DNA from: Mangrovibacter phragmitis
Lineage (GTDB): Bacteria; Pseudomonadota; Gammaproteobacteria; Enterobacterales; Enterobacteriaceae
Length of the DNA stretch: 64,000 nucleotides
Direction: 5' to 3'
NCBI RefSeq assembly: GCF_001655675.1
Contig: NZ_LYRP01000012.1
Span: 186,001 to 250,000, forward strand
Shown: piece after piece, positions 44,955-55,454 of the stretch
How positions within the stretch are numbered: the first letter of the stretch is position 1
How the letters are laid out: every line of letters begins with the position of its first letter
Notes under the pieces: model-generated
Told to the model about the DNA's origin: nothing
Databases searched by the model: none
Seen by the model: the letters and a program-made list of their open reading frames with translations, nothing else
Position numbers and translations under genes: made by a program

Positions 44955-47272
44955 AAATCAGTGACGGTAACTGGCTGATTCAGCCGGGTCTTGCCCTTAT
45001 TCACCCGCTACAAGTGTTTGAGGCACAGCAGCAGGGCAATGAACTGGTGGTGTACGCCGCACCACGGGATGTGCGTGAGCGTGCCTGGCAACTGGATACC
45101 CCGTTGTTCACTCTGTGTTTCTTTTCACCACAAACCGGCATTATTGGTGTGCGTATTGAACACTTTCAGGGGGGCGTGGCGCGCGGCCCCGATTACCCGT
45201 TACAGGCAGACAGCTCAACGCCCGTCACCATCGAAAACAGTGAAACCTGCGCCATGCTGACCAGCGGCAACCTCAGTGTGCGGGTAAGTAAAGGTGAGTT
45301 TTGGGCACTGGATTTCCTGCGTGATGGCGAACGGATCACCGGCAGCCAGGTGAAAAATAATGGCTATGTGCAGGACGCTAACAGCGGCAAAAATTACATG
45401 TTCGAACGCCTCGACCTGGGCGTCGGCGAAACGGTATACGGCCTGGGTGAACGCTTTACGGCTCTGGTGCGCAATGGGCAATCGGTAGAAACCTGGAACC
45501 GCGATGGTGGCACCAGCACAGAGCAGGCCTATAAAAATATCCCGTTCTGGCTCACCAACAAAGGCTACGGCGTTCTGGTCAACCACCCGGAAAATGTCTC
45601 GTTCGAAGTGGGTTCTGAAAAAGTCTCCAAAGTGCAGTTCAGTGTGGAAGGAGAATACCTGGAATACTTTGTGATTGACGGCCCCACACCGAAAGCGGTG
45701 CTGGACCGCTACACCCGCTTTACCGGCCGCCCGGCGCTGCCTCCGGCCTGGTCTTTTGGCCTGTGGCTCACCACGTCGTTCACCACCAATTACGATGAAG
45801 CCACCGTTAACCGTTTTATTGATGGCATGGCAGAACGCCAGTTGCCGCTGCATGTGTTCCACTTCGACTGCTTCTGGATGAAAGCATTCCAGTGGTGTGA
45901 TTTTGAGTGGGATCCGGCGACATTCCCGGACCCGGAAGGCATGCTGGCCCGCCTGAAAGCGCGCGGGCTGAAAATATGCGTGTGGATCAACCCCTATATC
46001 GGCCAGAAATCGCCGCTGTTTGCCGAAGGCAAAGAGAAAGGGTATTTACTCAAACGCCCCGATGGCAGTGTGTGGCAGTGGGATAAATGGCAGCCAGGCC
46101 AGGGCATTGTAGATTTCACCAACCCGGATGCCTGCACCTGGTACGCCGGGCACCTGAAACGCCTGGTGGCAATGGGGGTGGACTGTTTCAAAACCGATTT
46201 CGGCGAGCGTATTCCGGTGGATGTCGCGTGGCATGATGGTTCCGACCCACAGAAAATGCACAATCACTACGCTTTTTTGTACAACGCCTTAGTGTGGCAG
46301 GCGCTCAAAGATACCGTGGGTGAAGAAGAGGCGGTGCTGTTTGCCCGTTCAGCCTCGGTTGGCGCGCAACAGTTCCCTGTGCACTGGGGGGGCGATTGCT
46401 ACGCCAATTATGAATCTATGGCCGAAAGCCTGCGGGGCGGTTTATCGATTGGCCTGTCGGGCTTTGGGTTCTGGAGCCATGATATTGGCGGCTTTGAAAA
46501 CACGGCACCGGCCGATGTCTATAAACGCTGGTGCGCGTTCGGCCTGCTTTCCAGCCACAGTCGCCTGCATGGCAGCAAGTCTTACCGCGTGCCCTGGGCT
46601 TATGATGACGAAGCCTGCGATGTGGTGCGCCATTTTACCCAGCTTAAATGCCGTTTAATGCCGTATTTATACCGCCAGGCGGTGCTGGCCCATGAATGCG
46701 GGACGCCAGTGATGCGCGCCATGATGCTGGAGTTCCCGGATGACCCGGGCTGTGATTATCTCGACCGCCAGTACATGCTGGGTGACAGTCTGTTAGTAGC
46801 GCCAGTATTCAGTGAGCAGGGCGATGTAGCATTTTACCTGCCAGCAGGGCGCTGGACCCATTTATGGCATAACGATGAACTGGCTGGTGGCTGGCATAAA
46901 CAGCGCCATGACGTTATGAGCCTGCCGGTGTATGTGCGTGATAATACGTTACTGGCACTGGGTAATAACGACCAGAAGCCGGATTATGCCTGGCATGAAG
47001 GCACGGCATTCCAGTTATTTAACCTGGATGACGGGCGTGAGGCTGTGTGTGAAGTGCCTGCTCAGGATGGCAGCACTCTGTTTACCCTGCGGGTAAAACG
47101 TGAAGGCGGCACGCTACAGGTGCATGGCGAAGGGGATGCCCGTAACTGGCACCTTTGCCTGCGCAATATTCACCAGGTAAAAGCAGTGCAACAAGGGGAA
47201 AGCCAGAACAGTGAATGGGGGCTTGTGGTTCGCCCGGTTTCTGGGGCGTCATCACTGGTGGTGCATTATTGA
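44951..47272 (+). CDS. yicI: YicI, GH31 alpha-xylosidase
   Basis: This 773-residue cytosolic enzyme (E. coli YicI is 772) removes alpha-1,6-xylosyl groups. It has an N-terminal beta domain and a (beta/alpha)8 barrel. The nucleophile aspartate lies in [10 protein letters not shown] near residue 415, and the acid/base aspartate in [12 protein letters not shown] near 482. [10 protein letters not shown] and SHDIGGFE are further GH31 marks. Confidence 0.95.
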   Translation: MKISDGNWLIQPGLALIHPLQVFEAQQQGNELVVYAAPRDVRERAWQLDTPLFTLCFFSPQTGIIGVRIEHFQGGVARGPDYPLQADSSTPVTIENSETCAMLTSGNLSVRVSKGEFWALDFLRDGERITGSQVKNNGYVQDANSGKNYMFERLDLGVGETVYGLGERFTALVRNGQSVETWNRDGGTSTEQAYKNIPFWLTNKGYGVLVNHPENVSFEVGSEKVSKVQFSVEGEYLEYFVIDGPTPKAVLDRYTRFTGRPALPPAWSFGLWLTTSFTTNYDEATVNRFIDGMAERQLPLHVFHFDCFWMKAFQWCDFEWDPATFPDPEGMLARLKARGLKICVWINPYIGQKSPLFAEGKEKGYLLKRPDGSVWQWDKWQPGQGIVDFTNPDACTWYAGHLKRLVAMGVDCFKTDFGERIPVDVAWHDGSDPQKMHNHYAFLYNALVWQALKDTVGEEEAVLFARSASVGAQQFPVHWGGDCYANYESMAESLRGGLSIGLSGFGFWSHDIGGFENTAPADVYKRWCAFGLLSSHSRLHGSKSYRVPWAYDDEACDVVRHFTQLKCRLMPYLYRQAVLAHECGTPVMRAMMLEFPDDPGCDYLDRQYMLGDSLLVAPVFSEQGDVAFYLPAGRWTHLWHNDELAGGWHKQRHDVMSLPVYVRDNTLLALGNNDQKPDYAWHEGTAFQLFNLDDGREAVCEVPAQDGSTLFTLRVKREGGTLQVHGEGDARNWHLCLRNIHQVKAVQQGESQNSEWGLVVRPVSGASSLVVHY

Positions 47273-47292
47273 GTTGCGGTTTGAGTGATATA

Positions 47293-47326
47293 AAAACGCC
47301 CGGGTATATTGCCCGGGCGTTTTTTA
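47293..47326. terminator. Strong bidirectional terminator
   Basis: A GC-rich stem (ACGCCCGGG with CCCGGGCGT) flanked by A-run and T-run sits between the convergent yicI and nitroreductase genes. Confidence 0.9.
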
Positions 47327-47338
47327 AAACTGTGTGGC

Positions 47339-47938
47339 TTATTTAGCAACCACAAAGCGGTCTGCATCGTCCATAAACGCTTTATCGCCAGCAGGTGCTT
47401 CAATAGAACCGAAGTTCATTTGCGCACGCAGTTTCCAGCTTGCCGGAATGTTCCAGGTGCGCTGTACATCTTCGTCTACCAGTGGGTTGTAGTGTTGCAG
47501 GTTCGCTCCAATGCCTTTCTCGGCCAGCGCCATCCACACGGCGTACTGTGCAATACCGGTGCTGTGTTCAGACCATACCGGGAAGTTATCCGCATAAGCG
47601 GCAAACTGTTCTTGCAGGTTTTTCACAACATTCTGGTCTTCAAAGAACAGCACGGAACCAGCTGCCGCCGCAAAGCCATCAATTTTTTGTGAAGTCGGGG
47701 CGAAATGTTCTGCCGGGACAATTTTACGTAGTTGTTCGCGGGTCAGTTCCCAGAATTTAGTGTGTTCTGCACCCAGCAGGATCAGCGCACGAGAGCTCTG
47801 CGAGTTAAACGCAGAAGGTGCCTGGCGAATGGCTTCTTTAATCAGGGCGACAACGGCATCATCAGAAACAGGCAGTGTCTTACCCAGTGCATAAACGGTA
47901 CGGCGTTGGGTTGCCAGCGAATGGAATTCTTGTTGCAT
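47339..47938 (-). CDS. Nitroreductase-family oxidoreductase (Frm2/Hbn1-like)
   Basis: This 199-residue protein resembles the Frm2/Hbn1 branch of nitroreductases (RRTVYALGKTLPVSDD, APSAFNSQSSRALIL, GSVLFFEDQNVV, YADNFPVWSEHSTG, LQHYNPLVDEDV). It probably reduces nitro compounds or quinones with FMN. Start 47938 has GGGAGA upstream; the frame to 48019 has none. Confidence 0.88.
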   Translation of the reverse strand: MQQEFHSLATQRRTVYALGKTLPVSDDAVVALIKEAIRQAPSAFNSQSSRALILLGAEHTKFWELTREQLRKIVPAEHFAPTSQKIDGFAAAAGSVLFFEDQNVVKNLQEQFAAYADNFPVWSEHSTGIAQYAVWMALAEKGIGANLQHYNPLVDEDVQRTWNIPASWKLRAQMNFGSIEAPAGDKAFMDDADRFVVAK

Positions 47939-48550
47939 AATCTCTCCCGAACTAGTCTCAGTACCTTTGAATAAGTTAATCAGGTTTTTAATCCACATTT
48001 TCTTTAAGGTCAATCTCAAAGCATGCCATTAACATGGCTGAACCAGAAAAGGCAGAGGATCTGTGATACCTGTCTCAATGCCCGTTTGATCAGTAAGTTA
48101 CTTCTGGCATTTTGCTGGTTAACGTGGCGTTAGCGGCAGCCTGAAGCGCCCTGATGTGTAATGATAGTACGCCTGGCGGAACTTGAGAGAAAACTGAACT
48201 ATTTGTTGTTATATTTCAAAAAAACTGAACAAAATGGAGGTGCGGTGTAGTGCTGAACTATATGGTGAGAAAAGACGCTGGAGAATAAATACACCAGCTG
48301 TGTCGGTTAATAAAATTAATAATTGAGATGCCTGTCACGCAAAGTAATTGCAAAAATGTGATCTGCTCAGAATAAATGAGCCATTTTCAGCGGTGTTTGT
48401 TAATTGTCCGGATATATGGACAGTTTTTAGTATTGTAGCTGCACATGTGGCTCTCTATATTTATTATCACAGAGCGTTCACAGAAACGGTGCCAGAAAAA
48501 TTGAGCGGTTAATTTTATTTATTAATCTGGTCTGTAACTAAAGGTAAAAA
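47939..48550. other. Intergenic promoter region of the nitroreductase and PTS regulator
   Basis: About 610 AT-rich bases lie between divergent genes. A TGTGATCTGCTCAGA block at 48356-48370 is a partial match to a CRP site, plausible for a sugar operon but weak. No ORF is supportable. Confidence 0.35.
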
Positions 48551-50116
48551 ATGAAAATGATTACCTCACGACAACACAGATTATTACGTTTCCTGTTACA
48601 ACAGCAGGAATATGCCACGTTACTCAGTCTGGCAGAGCAGTTTGCTGTGTCGGAAAAAACTATTCAGCGCGATCTGAATATCATTAATGATTACCTGGCT
48701 GAGTGGAATATCCGGGCAGATAAAAAAGCCGGTGCCGGTGTTTTGCTGGTGGCTGAAAATATGGCGGATTTATTGCAACTGGAACAAAAAATTAACGGCG
48801 AAAATGATGACGCTGGCGGGATTATGGGCCATGCCCGCCGGGTAAAAATCGCCTCTCAGTTACTGAGTGAGACCCCAAAAGAAACCTCAATCAATAAGTT
48901 GTCAGAACGTTACTTCATTAGCAATGCCTCTATTGTCAATGACTTAAGGATTATTGAAGAATGGATAACTCCCCTGGGGCTACAGTTAATTCGTAGCCAA
49001 AGCGGCACCCGTATTAAAGGTAATGAAAACAGTGTGCGCCAGGCGATGGCCGCACTGATTAACGGGTTGATGAACCACCAGGAGCCAGGGTCCGTGAACC
49101 ATTCACGGCTGGACCCAGGGAGCTATAAAGCGCTGGTTCAGTATTTTGGTGAGGAAGATGTCGCTTTTGTCCAGGCACTGTTGCAGGAGATGGAACAGGC
49201 ACTGGCCTACCCACTGGGTGAACCTTATTACATCAACATTTTTACCCATATTTTAATTATGATGCACCGCCGCACCAGGGGAAATTTACTGGATAATCCG
49301 GGCTATGTTACCCGGTCGCATGTGGATGACCCGGTTTTTGTGGTTGCCGGGAAAATGGTGGCAGAAATCGAACAACGTATTGGTCTGCCATTACCTGAAG
49401 ATGAAGTGTGGTTTATCTACCAATATATTATTTCGTCCGGTGTGCTGGTAATGGAAAATCAAAGTGGCAGCCTGTTGCATGCCGAATTATTTAGCGATGA
49501 GGCCCGTGATATTACGCTGCATTTGGTCACGAAGTTTTCGCGGTTAATTAACATTGAACTTAATCTTGACCAACAATTATACGAAGGGCTGGTGGTGCAT
49601 ATTCGGCCATTAATTAACCGGCTTAACTACCAAATCATTATTCGCAACCCATTGCTGGATGATATTAAAAATGAGCTGGCGGATATTTATTACCTGACAC
49701 GTATCGCAGTAGAACAGGTGTTTGTTCGCTACACGCCGCGGGCTGTGTCTGACGATGAAGTGGGCTACCTGGCGGTGCATTTCCAGGCGGCGGTTGAACG
49801 CCAGATTGCCCGTAAGCGCGTGTTGCTGGTGTGTTCAACGGGTATAGGGACATCGCATTTACTGAAAAGCCGGATTCTGCGGGCATTTCCTGACTGGGAA
49901 ATTGTGGGTGTTGTCTCTTCAGCAACTGCGCAAAGCGTAACCCAGCAAATGGCGCCAGACCTGGTTATTTCCACGGTTCATCTGCCTGAAGGGGAAACTC
50001 CGGTGGTGTATGTCACTGCGTTTTTCAATGATGCGGATATCCGGCGGGTTACCGACAAACTGATAACAGAAAAACTGCACCAGGCCAGTGAGGCTTATGC
50101 AGTGACACAACTTTGA
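48551..50116 (+). CDS. PRD-domain transcriptional regulator with PTS IIB-like domain
   Basis: This 521-residue protein has two N-terminal HTHs (RLLRFLLQQQEYATLLSLAE; INKLSERYFISNASIVNDLR), two PRD domains (about 190-400) with conserved histidines (YINIFTHILIMMHRR, LVVHIRPLINRL) and a IIB-like domain near 425-515 (LLVCSTGIGTSHLLKSR). Such regulators of the MtlR/LicR type are controlled by PTS phosphorylation. Directly upstream of the matching PTS genes, it is probably their activator. Confidence 0.9.
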   Translation: MKMITSRQHRLLRFLLQQQEYATLLSLAEQFAVSEKTIQRDLNIINDYLAEWNIRADKKAGAGVLLVAENMADLLQLEQKINGENDDAGGIMGHARRVKIASQLLSETPKETSINKLSERYFISNASIVNDLRIIEEWITPLGLQLIRSQSGTRIKGNENSVRQAMAALINGLMNHQEPGSVNHSRLDPGSYKALVQYFGEEDVAFVQALLQEMEQALAYPLGEPYYINIFTHILIMMHRRTRGNLLDNPGYVTRSHVDDPVFVVAGKMVAEIEQRIGLPLPEDEVWFIYQYIISSGVLVMENQSGSLLHAELFSDEARDITLHLVTKFSRLINIELNLDQQLYEGLVVHIRPLINRLNYQIIIRNPLLDDIKNELADIYYLTRIAVEQVFVRYTPRAVSDDEVGYLAVHFQAAVERQIARKRVLLVCSTGIGTSHLLKSRILRAFPDWEIVGVVSSATAQSVTQQMAPDLVISTVHLPEGETPVVYVTAFFNDADIRRVTDKLITEKLHQASEAYAVTQL

Positions 50117-50140
50117 TTCTATTGTGGTGAGAGGTGGTTT

Positions 50141-50611
50141 ATGGATATCACGAAAATATTAAATGTCAGCCATGTGAAGTTAAATATGGTGGCGAAAACA
50201 AAAGACGAAGTGATTGAAGAATTAACGGATTTATTATTAGCCGATGGTGCAATTACCAACCGCGATGAGTTTATTCGCGATGTCTGGCAGCGGGAAGCTG
50301 AAGGGTCTACAGGGTTTGAAAATCATATTGCCATTCCCCATGGTAAATCCTCGGCTGTCAGCCATACCACACTTGCCATTGGGCGTACCCAACAGGATAT
50401 TCCCTGGGAAACACTGGATGGCAGCCATGTCCGCTGCATCATTTTATTTGCTGTTCGCCTGGAGGATCAAAATACCACACATATTCGTTTGTTATCTCAA
50501 GTTGCCAGTGCGCTGGCGGATGATGACGTAATCGCCCGGCTGCTGGCAGAAAATAATCCAAATAATATTATTCAGTTATTTAGCCAATACGCTGAAACAG
50601 ATATCTGCTAA
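50141..50611 (+). CDS. PTS fructose-type EIIA
   Basis: This 156-residue cytosolic phosphocarrier has the EIIA-Fru pattern with the phosphorylated histidine in FENHIAIPHGKS (near residue 67). It passes phosphate from HPr to EIIB. It lies 24 bases after the regulator. Confidence 0.92.
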   Translation: MDITKILNVSHVKLNMVAKTKDEVIEELTDLLLADGAITNRDEFIRDVWQREAEGSTGFENHIAIPHGKSSAVSHTTLAIGRTQQDIPWETLDGSHVRCIILFAVRLEDQNTTHIRLLSQVASALADDDVIARLLAENNPNNIIQLFSQYAETDIC

Positions 50612-50682
50612 CCCTACAAACTCATTATCTTTTTACTTAATAGCGGTAGTGAAAATAGTGAGAATAACTATCGAGAGTGATT

Positions 50683-50997
50683 ATGAATATTGTTTGTGTT
50701 GCCGCCTGTACAGCAGGCATTGCCCATACTTATATCGCACGTGAGAAACTGATTAAAGGAGCCAAACAACTTGGGCACCAAATTAAAGTGGAAACCCAGG
50801 GAACTATTGGTACAGAAAATGAGTTACTGCCAGATGATATCGCTCAGGCTGATGTCGTGATTCTGGCAATAGATGTGAAAATAAAAGGTGAGGAGCGTTT
50901 TAAAAATAAACGTGTGGTGCGTGTTAAAACCGAGGTGGTGATTAAATCACCGGTCCAGTTTATTGAAAAAGTCGCGAAGTCATTAAGCCACGCCTGA
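50683..50997 (+). CDS. PTS fructose-type EIIB
   Basis: This 104-residue domain has the phospho-cysteine in CVAACTAGIAHTYIAREKL (Cys10). Its ACTAG loop differs from the usual ACPTG of fructose EIIB. The ATG at 50683 was preferred over a GTG at 50677 on ribosome-site spacing. Confidence 0.92.
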   Translation: MNIVCVAACTAGIAHTYIAREKLIKGAKQLGHQIKVETQGTIGTENELLPDDIAQADVVILAIDVKIKGEERFKNKRVVRVKTEVVIKSPVQFIEKVAKSLSHA

Positions 50998-51020
50998 TCC
51001 TCACACTGGAGGGTTTTATC

Positions 51021-52112
51021 ATGAAAGAAAATAAAACACCGGTTTCTCAGGAAATAAAGCGCCATTTATTAACAGGTATTTCCTGGATGATTCCCCTGAT
51101 TGTCGCTGCCGGGATTTGTATTGCCCTGGGGCAAATCCTGGGTGGAACGGATGTCGGCAAAAAAGTGGATACAATCCCGTGGATGCTCAACCAAATCGGT
51201 GGCTGGGGGATGGGGTTAATCGTACCGTTAATTTGTGCTGCCATTGCTTATTCAATTGCCGATCGGCCCGGTTTTGCTCCGGGGTTAATTGTCGGGTTTG
51301 TCTGCGGGCAAATTCACACCGGGTTTATTGGCGGGATGCTGGGGGGTTTTTTGGTGGGCTACACCGTATTGCTGCTTAAACGGTACATAAAGTTACCGCA
51401 GTCCATGCAGGGGCTAATGCCCATCATGATATTGCCAGTGTTAAGCACCATTATCAGCGGGCTGTTGATGATGACCTTAATCGGCAAGCCTATAGCCTGG
51501 TTGCAGGAAGCGTTGATTCAGATGTTGCAATCCATGCAGGGCGGTTCCCGCTTTGTGATGGGCGCTATTCTTGGCGCGATGGCGACGTTTGATTTTGGCG
51601 GTCCGGTGAATAAAACCATGTCGCTGTTCGCCGATGGCATGCTGGTCAGTGGTGTTTATGGCCCGGAAGCCGTGAAGTTTGTTGGGTCGATTATTCCACC
51701 GTTTGGCATCACGCTGTCGTTCCTGCTGACCCGCCACAAATATACCCGTGCCGAAAAAGAGGCCCTGAAAGCCGCGTTCCCCATGGGCATTTGCATGATA
51801 ACCGAAGGGGTAATTCCTATTGCCGCACGGGACTTATTGCGGGTGGTAGCCTCCTGCGTTGTTGCCTCGGCAGTCGCTGGCGGGCTGATTATGGTCTGGG
51901 GAGTGGAAAGCCCGGTTCCCCATGGTGGCATGTTTGTAGTGCCGTTATTCACTCATCCCTGGTTGTTCTGCCTGGCGCTGGGCATTGGCACGGTTATCTG
52001 CGGTGTCATGTTGTCGATTATCAAAAAACCAGTCACTGAACAGGATGAAGAGTTTGATGAACTCTCTGACCAAAAAGTGGATGACGACGAAATTACCTTC
52101 ACCCTGGAATAA
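51021..52112 (+). CDS. PTS fructose-type EIIC permease
   Basis: This 363-residue inner-membrane permease has about nine or ten helices and the EIIC-Fru marks (HLLTGISWMIPLIVAAGICIALGQ, FDFGGPVNKT, TEGVIPIAARD, HGGMFV). It translocates and phosphorylates an unidentified sugar with EIIA and EIIB. Acidic C-terminal tail. Confidence 0.92.
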   Translation: MKENKTPVSQEIKRHLLTGISWMIPLIVAAGICIALGQILGGTDVGKKVDTIPWMLNQIGGWGMGLIVPLICAAIAYSIADRPGFAPGLIVGFVCGQIHTGFIGGMLGGFLVGYTVLLLKRYIKLPQSMQGLMPIMILPVLSTIISGLLMMTLIGKPIAWLQEALIQMLQSMQGGSRFVMGAILGAMATFDFGGPVNKTMSLFADGMLVSGVYGPEAVKFVGSIIPPFGITLSFLLTRHKYTRAEKEALKAAFPMGICMITEGVIPIAARDLLRVVASCVVASAVAGGLIMVWGVESPVPHGGMFVVPLFTHPWLFCLALGIGTVICGVMLSIIKKPVTEQDEEFDELSDQKVDDDEITFTLE

Positions 52113-52124
52113 ACGGAGCGTGCC

Positions 52125-52976
52125 ATGTTTGCTGAAATGAAAACTCTGGTCGCACAGGCACAACAAGGGCATTACGCCTTGCTCGCCATCAACTGCGTCA
52201 ATATGGAAACAGCAAGGGCCGCCATTCGTGTTGCTGAACAACACCGGGCGCCCATCATTCTGAATCTGTATCAGGCGCATTTAGCGCACTTTCCGGCAGA
52301 TATCGCTTTCCCTCTGGTGAAATCGCTGGCCGAAAAAGCACAGGTACCGGTTACCCTGAGCCTGGATCATGGTAAAGATCCGGGCCACATTCACCGCTGC
52401 TTCCGGGCCGGATTTAGTGGGTTGATGATTGATGCCTCGGCTTTTCCGCTGGATGAAAACGTGCGACAAACCCGGGCGGTGGTGGAACTGGCTGCCAGTG
52501 CTGGTGTGTGCGTTGAAGGGGAACTGGGGCACCTGGGAGACGCACCGGTCTATAACCATGCCACGAATCGCGACCTGATGACCAACCCGGCAGATGTCGC
52601 CCCGTTTATTGCCAGAACCGGCATTGATTTGTTGGCGGTGTCTGTGGGAACAGCACATGGTATGTACCCGGAAGGGGTCATCCCGGCAATTGACTTTGAC
52701 CGGCTGGCTGCTGTTTACCGTGAATCATCGGTGCCTCTGGCGCTGCATGGCGGGAGCGGTACGCCATTTAGTGAACTTGCCCGCTGCCCGCAATTTGGGG
52801 TGGCAAAAATCAACGTGGGCGCGGCGGTGTTTGATGCCGGGAAAAACGCCTTACTTCATACCCTTTGCCACGATAAAGACCGCGATATGGATGCGGTAAT
52901 GGCCGCAATGGAAGAGGCCTGTATGGCTGCTATTGAGCCATATCTGGAAGCCAGCGGCGCTATCGGCAAAGCCTGA
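52125..52976 (+). CDS. Class II ketose-bisphosphate aldolase, first copy
   Basis: This 283-residue zinc aldolase of the GatY/KbaY/Fba type has LSLDHGKD, EGELGHLG, SVGTAHGMYPEG, LHGGSGTP and KINVGAAVFD. It would cleave a ketose-1,6-bisphosphate to dihydroxyacetone phosphate and an aldehyde. Its YNHATNRDLMTNPADV segment differs from the second copy. Confidence 0.9.
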   Translation: MFAEMKTLVAQAQQGHYALLAINCVNMETARAAIRVAEQHRAPIILNLYQAHLAHFPADIAFPLVKSLAEKAQVPVTLSLDHGKDPGHIHRCFRAGFSGLMIDASAFPLDENVRQTRAVVELAASAGVCVEGELGHLGDAPVYNHATNRDLMTNPADVAPFIARTGIDLLAVSVGTAHGMYPEGVIPAIDFDRLAAVYRESSVPLALHGGSGTPFSELARCPQFGVAKINVGAAVFDAGKNALLHTLCHDKDRDMDAVMAAMEEACMAAIEPYLEASGAIGKA

Positions 52977-53054
52977 TTATTCACTGTGTTACCTGTTATG
53001 CCAGCGTAATCCTGCCTGGCAGGGCTGGCTGTTACCCAAAAATGGAGAATGACG

Positions 53055-53915
53055 ATGTTAGTGTCCATGCAACAACTCCTGAAATATACCCGCCAACACC
53101 ACTTCGCGGTGGGGGCATTTAATGTGGCGGATAGCTGTTTTGTGCGCGCTGTAGTGGAAGAAGCAGAGGCCGCAAACGCGCCGGCGATTATCTCTATTCA
53201 CCCCAGCGAACATGACTTTGTTGGCGATGCGTTTTTTGCCTATGTGCGGGACATTACCCTGCGCAGCCCGGTGCCCTTCGTGATTCACCTTGATCACGGG
53301 GCATCTATTGAACATGTGCAACGGGCGATTCAGTGCGGGTTCACATCTGTAATGATTGACGGCTCTCTGCTGCCTTATGAAGAGAATGTGGCGCTAACCC
53401 GCGAAGCCGTGCGCCTGGCGCATGCGGTTGGCGTGTCTGTTGAAGGGGAACTGGGCACGATTGGGCAAACCGGCACTTCTGTTGAAGGTGGTGTGTCCAA
53501 AGTCACCTATACCGACCCGGCGCAGGCGGAAGACTTTGTTAACCGCACTGGTGTGGATACCCTGGCCGTCGCTATTGGTACGGCGCACGGCATCTACCCG
53601 AAAGGCATGCAACCACAGTTACAGATGCACATTCTGAAAGATATTGCCGGGCGTACTTCCATTCCTCTGGTGCTGCATGGCGGCTCAGCTAACCCCGATG
53701 CGGAAATTGCTGAATCCGTCACGTTGGGTGTCGGGAAAGTAAATATCTCCAGTGATATGAAGTATGCCTATTTCCAGAAAGTGCGCGAGATTTTAAGCAA
53801 AGAAACCTGGTGGGATCCTAACGTTATCTACCCTGAGCCTATCAAGGCCGCGCGTGAAGTGATCCGCTACAAAATGAAGCTGTTCAATTCCGTGGATAAA
53901 GCCAGCCTGTATTGA
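53055..53915 (+). CDS. Class II ketose-bisphosphate aldolase, second copy
   Basis: This 286-residue zinc aldolase has VIHLDHGAS, EGELGTIGQTGTS, AIGTAHGIYPKG, LHGGSANPD and KVNISSDMKYAY. It is diverged from the upstream aldolase, so the two may differ in stereospecificity. Start 53055 has GGAGA 6-7 bases upstream; the ATG at 53049 is too close to it. Confidence 0.9.
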   Translation: MLVSMQQLLKYTRQHHFAVGAFNVADSCFVRAVVEEAEAANAPAIISIHPSEHDFVGDAFFAYVRDITLRSPVPFVIHLDHGASIEHVQRAIQCGFTSVMIDGSLLPYEENVALTREAVRLAHAVGVSVEGELGTIGQTGTSVEGGVSKVTYTDPAQAEDFVNRTGVDTLAVAIGTAHGIYPKGMQPQLQMHILKDIAGRTSIPLVLHGGSANPDAEIAESVTLGVGKVNISSDMKYAYFQKVREILSKETWWDPNVIYPEPIKAAREVIRYKMKLFNSVDKASLY

Positions 53916-54060
53916 GCAGGATGGCGGGTAACGGAGCTGGTTATCCATTGTGTGATAACCGGCCTGAATGTGATGACAAACCTCATGTCCGCACAGAACG
54001 AGAGGATGTCACCCAATAAAAAACCAGGAAAATCAATTTATTGATTTTCGGCTGCTAACT

Positions 54061-54095
54061 AAAAAGAAGGAAAACCACGCTTTTCCCTTCTTTTT
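54061..54095 (+). terminator. Rho-independent terminator after the aldolase genes
   Basis: AAAAAGAAGG pairs with CCTTCTTTTT, extended by an A/T stem, and ends in a T-run. Confidence 0.7.
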
Positions 54096-54148
54096 CATCA
54101 ATCTGTGGCGTGCTGATGCACGCCGTTTTTGCCTGAAGGGGGTGAACT

Positions 54149-55063
54149 GTGTTGCAGGCAGGGCTGGATATTGGTGGCACGAAAATCGCGGCGGTGGTGC
54201 TGGACAGCACTGGCCGGGAGTGCGGGCGCTGGCGGCAGCCCACACAAAAAAGCAGTTATGAGCAGTTTCTGGAAAGCGTGAGCCAGCTGGTGAATACCCT
54301 GCGCCAGCAGCTTGCAGAGCCTTTTTCACTGGGTATTGCGTTGCCGGGCAGTGTGTCGCCAGTTTCCGGGCGCATTCGTAACGCCAATATTTTAGTGCTG
54401 AACGGGCAACCGCTGGCGCAGGATTTGGCTACGCGCCTCGGGCAACCTGTTACCCTGGCGAATGACGCTAACTGTTTTGCGCTCTCGGAGGCCAGAGATG
54501 GTGCCGGTGCGGGGTACAGCAGTGTTTTCGGTATGACATTAGGCACCGGCTGTGGCGGTGGCCTGGTTTTCAATAACCAACTGATTATTGGTGGATACGG
54601 CTCGGCGGCGGAGTGTGGCCATATTCCTTTGCCGGGGTATCAACCAGAGAATGATGGCCCGGCTGTGCGTTGCTATTGCGGGCAGGAAAACTGTGCCGAA
54701 AGTTTTGTTTCCGGTACAGGCCTGGCGCGCGGGTATCACTTGCTGGCCGGGGAAGAAGTTTGTGGTGAGCAGGTGATAAGCCGTGCACAGGCAGGTGACG
54801 CAGCCGCGCTGCAGCAAGTTGCCCGTTTCCGCAGCCAGCTTTCTCGCCTGCTGGCGACAATAATTAACGTGGTGGACCCGGCAGTGATTGTGCTGGGTGG
54901 CGGGTTATCACAATCCCCACTGTTGCTGGAAGGTATGGCGCAACAGGTTGCTCCCCGGGTATTTACCGACCACTTCCAAACCCCGATTGTTACCGCTCAG
55001 CACGGGGCGAGCAGTGGAATGCGCGGTGCAGCATGGCTGGGCGCTGAACAGGGGGTGCGGTAA
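54149..55063 (+). CDS. ROK-family sugar kinase
   Basis: This 304-residue kinase has the ATP motif LDIGGTKIAAVVLD and the ROK zinc motif (CYCGQENCAE). ALPGSVSP and LANDANCFALSEA match ROK glucokinase/fructokinase-type catalytic regions. GTG start with AGGGGG upstream. It follows the PTS-aldolase operon and could phosphorylate a related sugar. Confidence 0.9.
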   Translation: MLQAGLDIGGTKIAAVVLDSTGRECGRWRQPTQKSSYEQFLESVSQLVNTLRQQLAEPFSLGIALPGSVSPVSGRIRNANILVLNGQPLAQDLATRLGQPVTLANDANCFALSEARDGAGAGYSSVFGMTLGTGCGGGLVFNNQLIIGGYGSAAECGHIPLPGYQPENDGPAVRCYCGQENCAESFVSGTGLARGYHLLAGEEVCGEQVISRAQAGDAAALQQVARFRSQLSRLLATIINVVDPAVIVLGGGLSQSPLLLEGMAQQVAPRVFTDHFQTPIVTAQHGASSGMRGAAWLGAEQGVR

Positions 55064-55245
55064 CAAGCGGTGTTATGTGCCAACGGGCGAACCGCAATGG
55101 CAGGGCTGCAACGGTTGTGACAGGCGTCAGAAGGAAACGTGACTGTGGCAACAATTTCCTGTTATTGCCAAAAAAATCGTTGTCTAAACGCGCCAGCTGT
55201 GTTTGTATATTTTTTAACGTAAAAATAACACAACACAGGCCCCAA

Positions 55246-55347
55246 ATGACTGCAATCCGCAATGCACAGGCTCTACTACTTACCGCGCTAACCGCCGCGG
55301 TAGTGGTCGTCGTGCGTGTGGTGGTGGTCGTCGGCAAAGCGCCGTAG
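55246..55347 (+). CDS. ivbL: ilvB operon leader peptide IvbL
   Basis: This 33-residue peptide is rich in the regulatory residues valine and leucine (ALLLTALTAA followed by runs of V). It ends GKAP, like E. coli IvbL ending GNAP. Ribosome stalling at the valine and leucine codons would favour the antiterminator over the downstream terminator. Confidence 0.95.
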   Translation: MTAIRNAQALLLTALTAAVVVVVRVVVVVGKAP

Positions 55348-55371
55348 GGTCTGAATCAACGCACGATTCCA

Positions 55372-55403
55372 AACCCCGCCGGCGCAAACCGGGCGGGGTT
55401 TTT
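55372..55403 (+). terminator. ilvBN attenuator terminator
   Basis: AACCCCGCC pairs with GGCGGGGTT followed by Ts, 25 bases after ivbL and before ilvB. Confidence 0.9.
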
Positions 55404-55454
55404 ACTTCCGACTCGCCCAACAACGCTGGCCCAGAAGAAAAAGGATACTGGAGC

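Noticed and set aside
48356-48370. CRP-binding site before the PTS regulator gene
   Set aside because: Only one half-site is good; the other deviates too much to report as a site.
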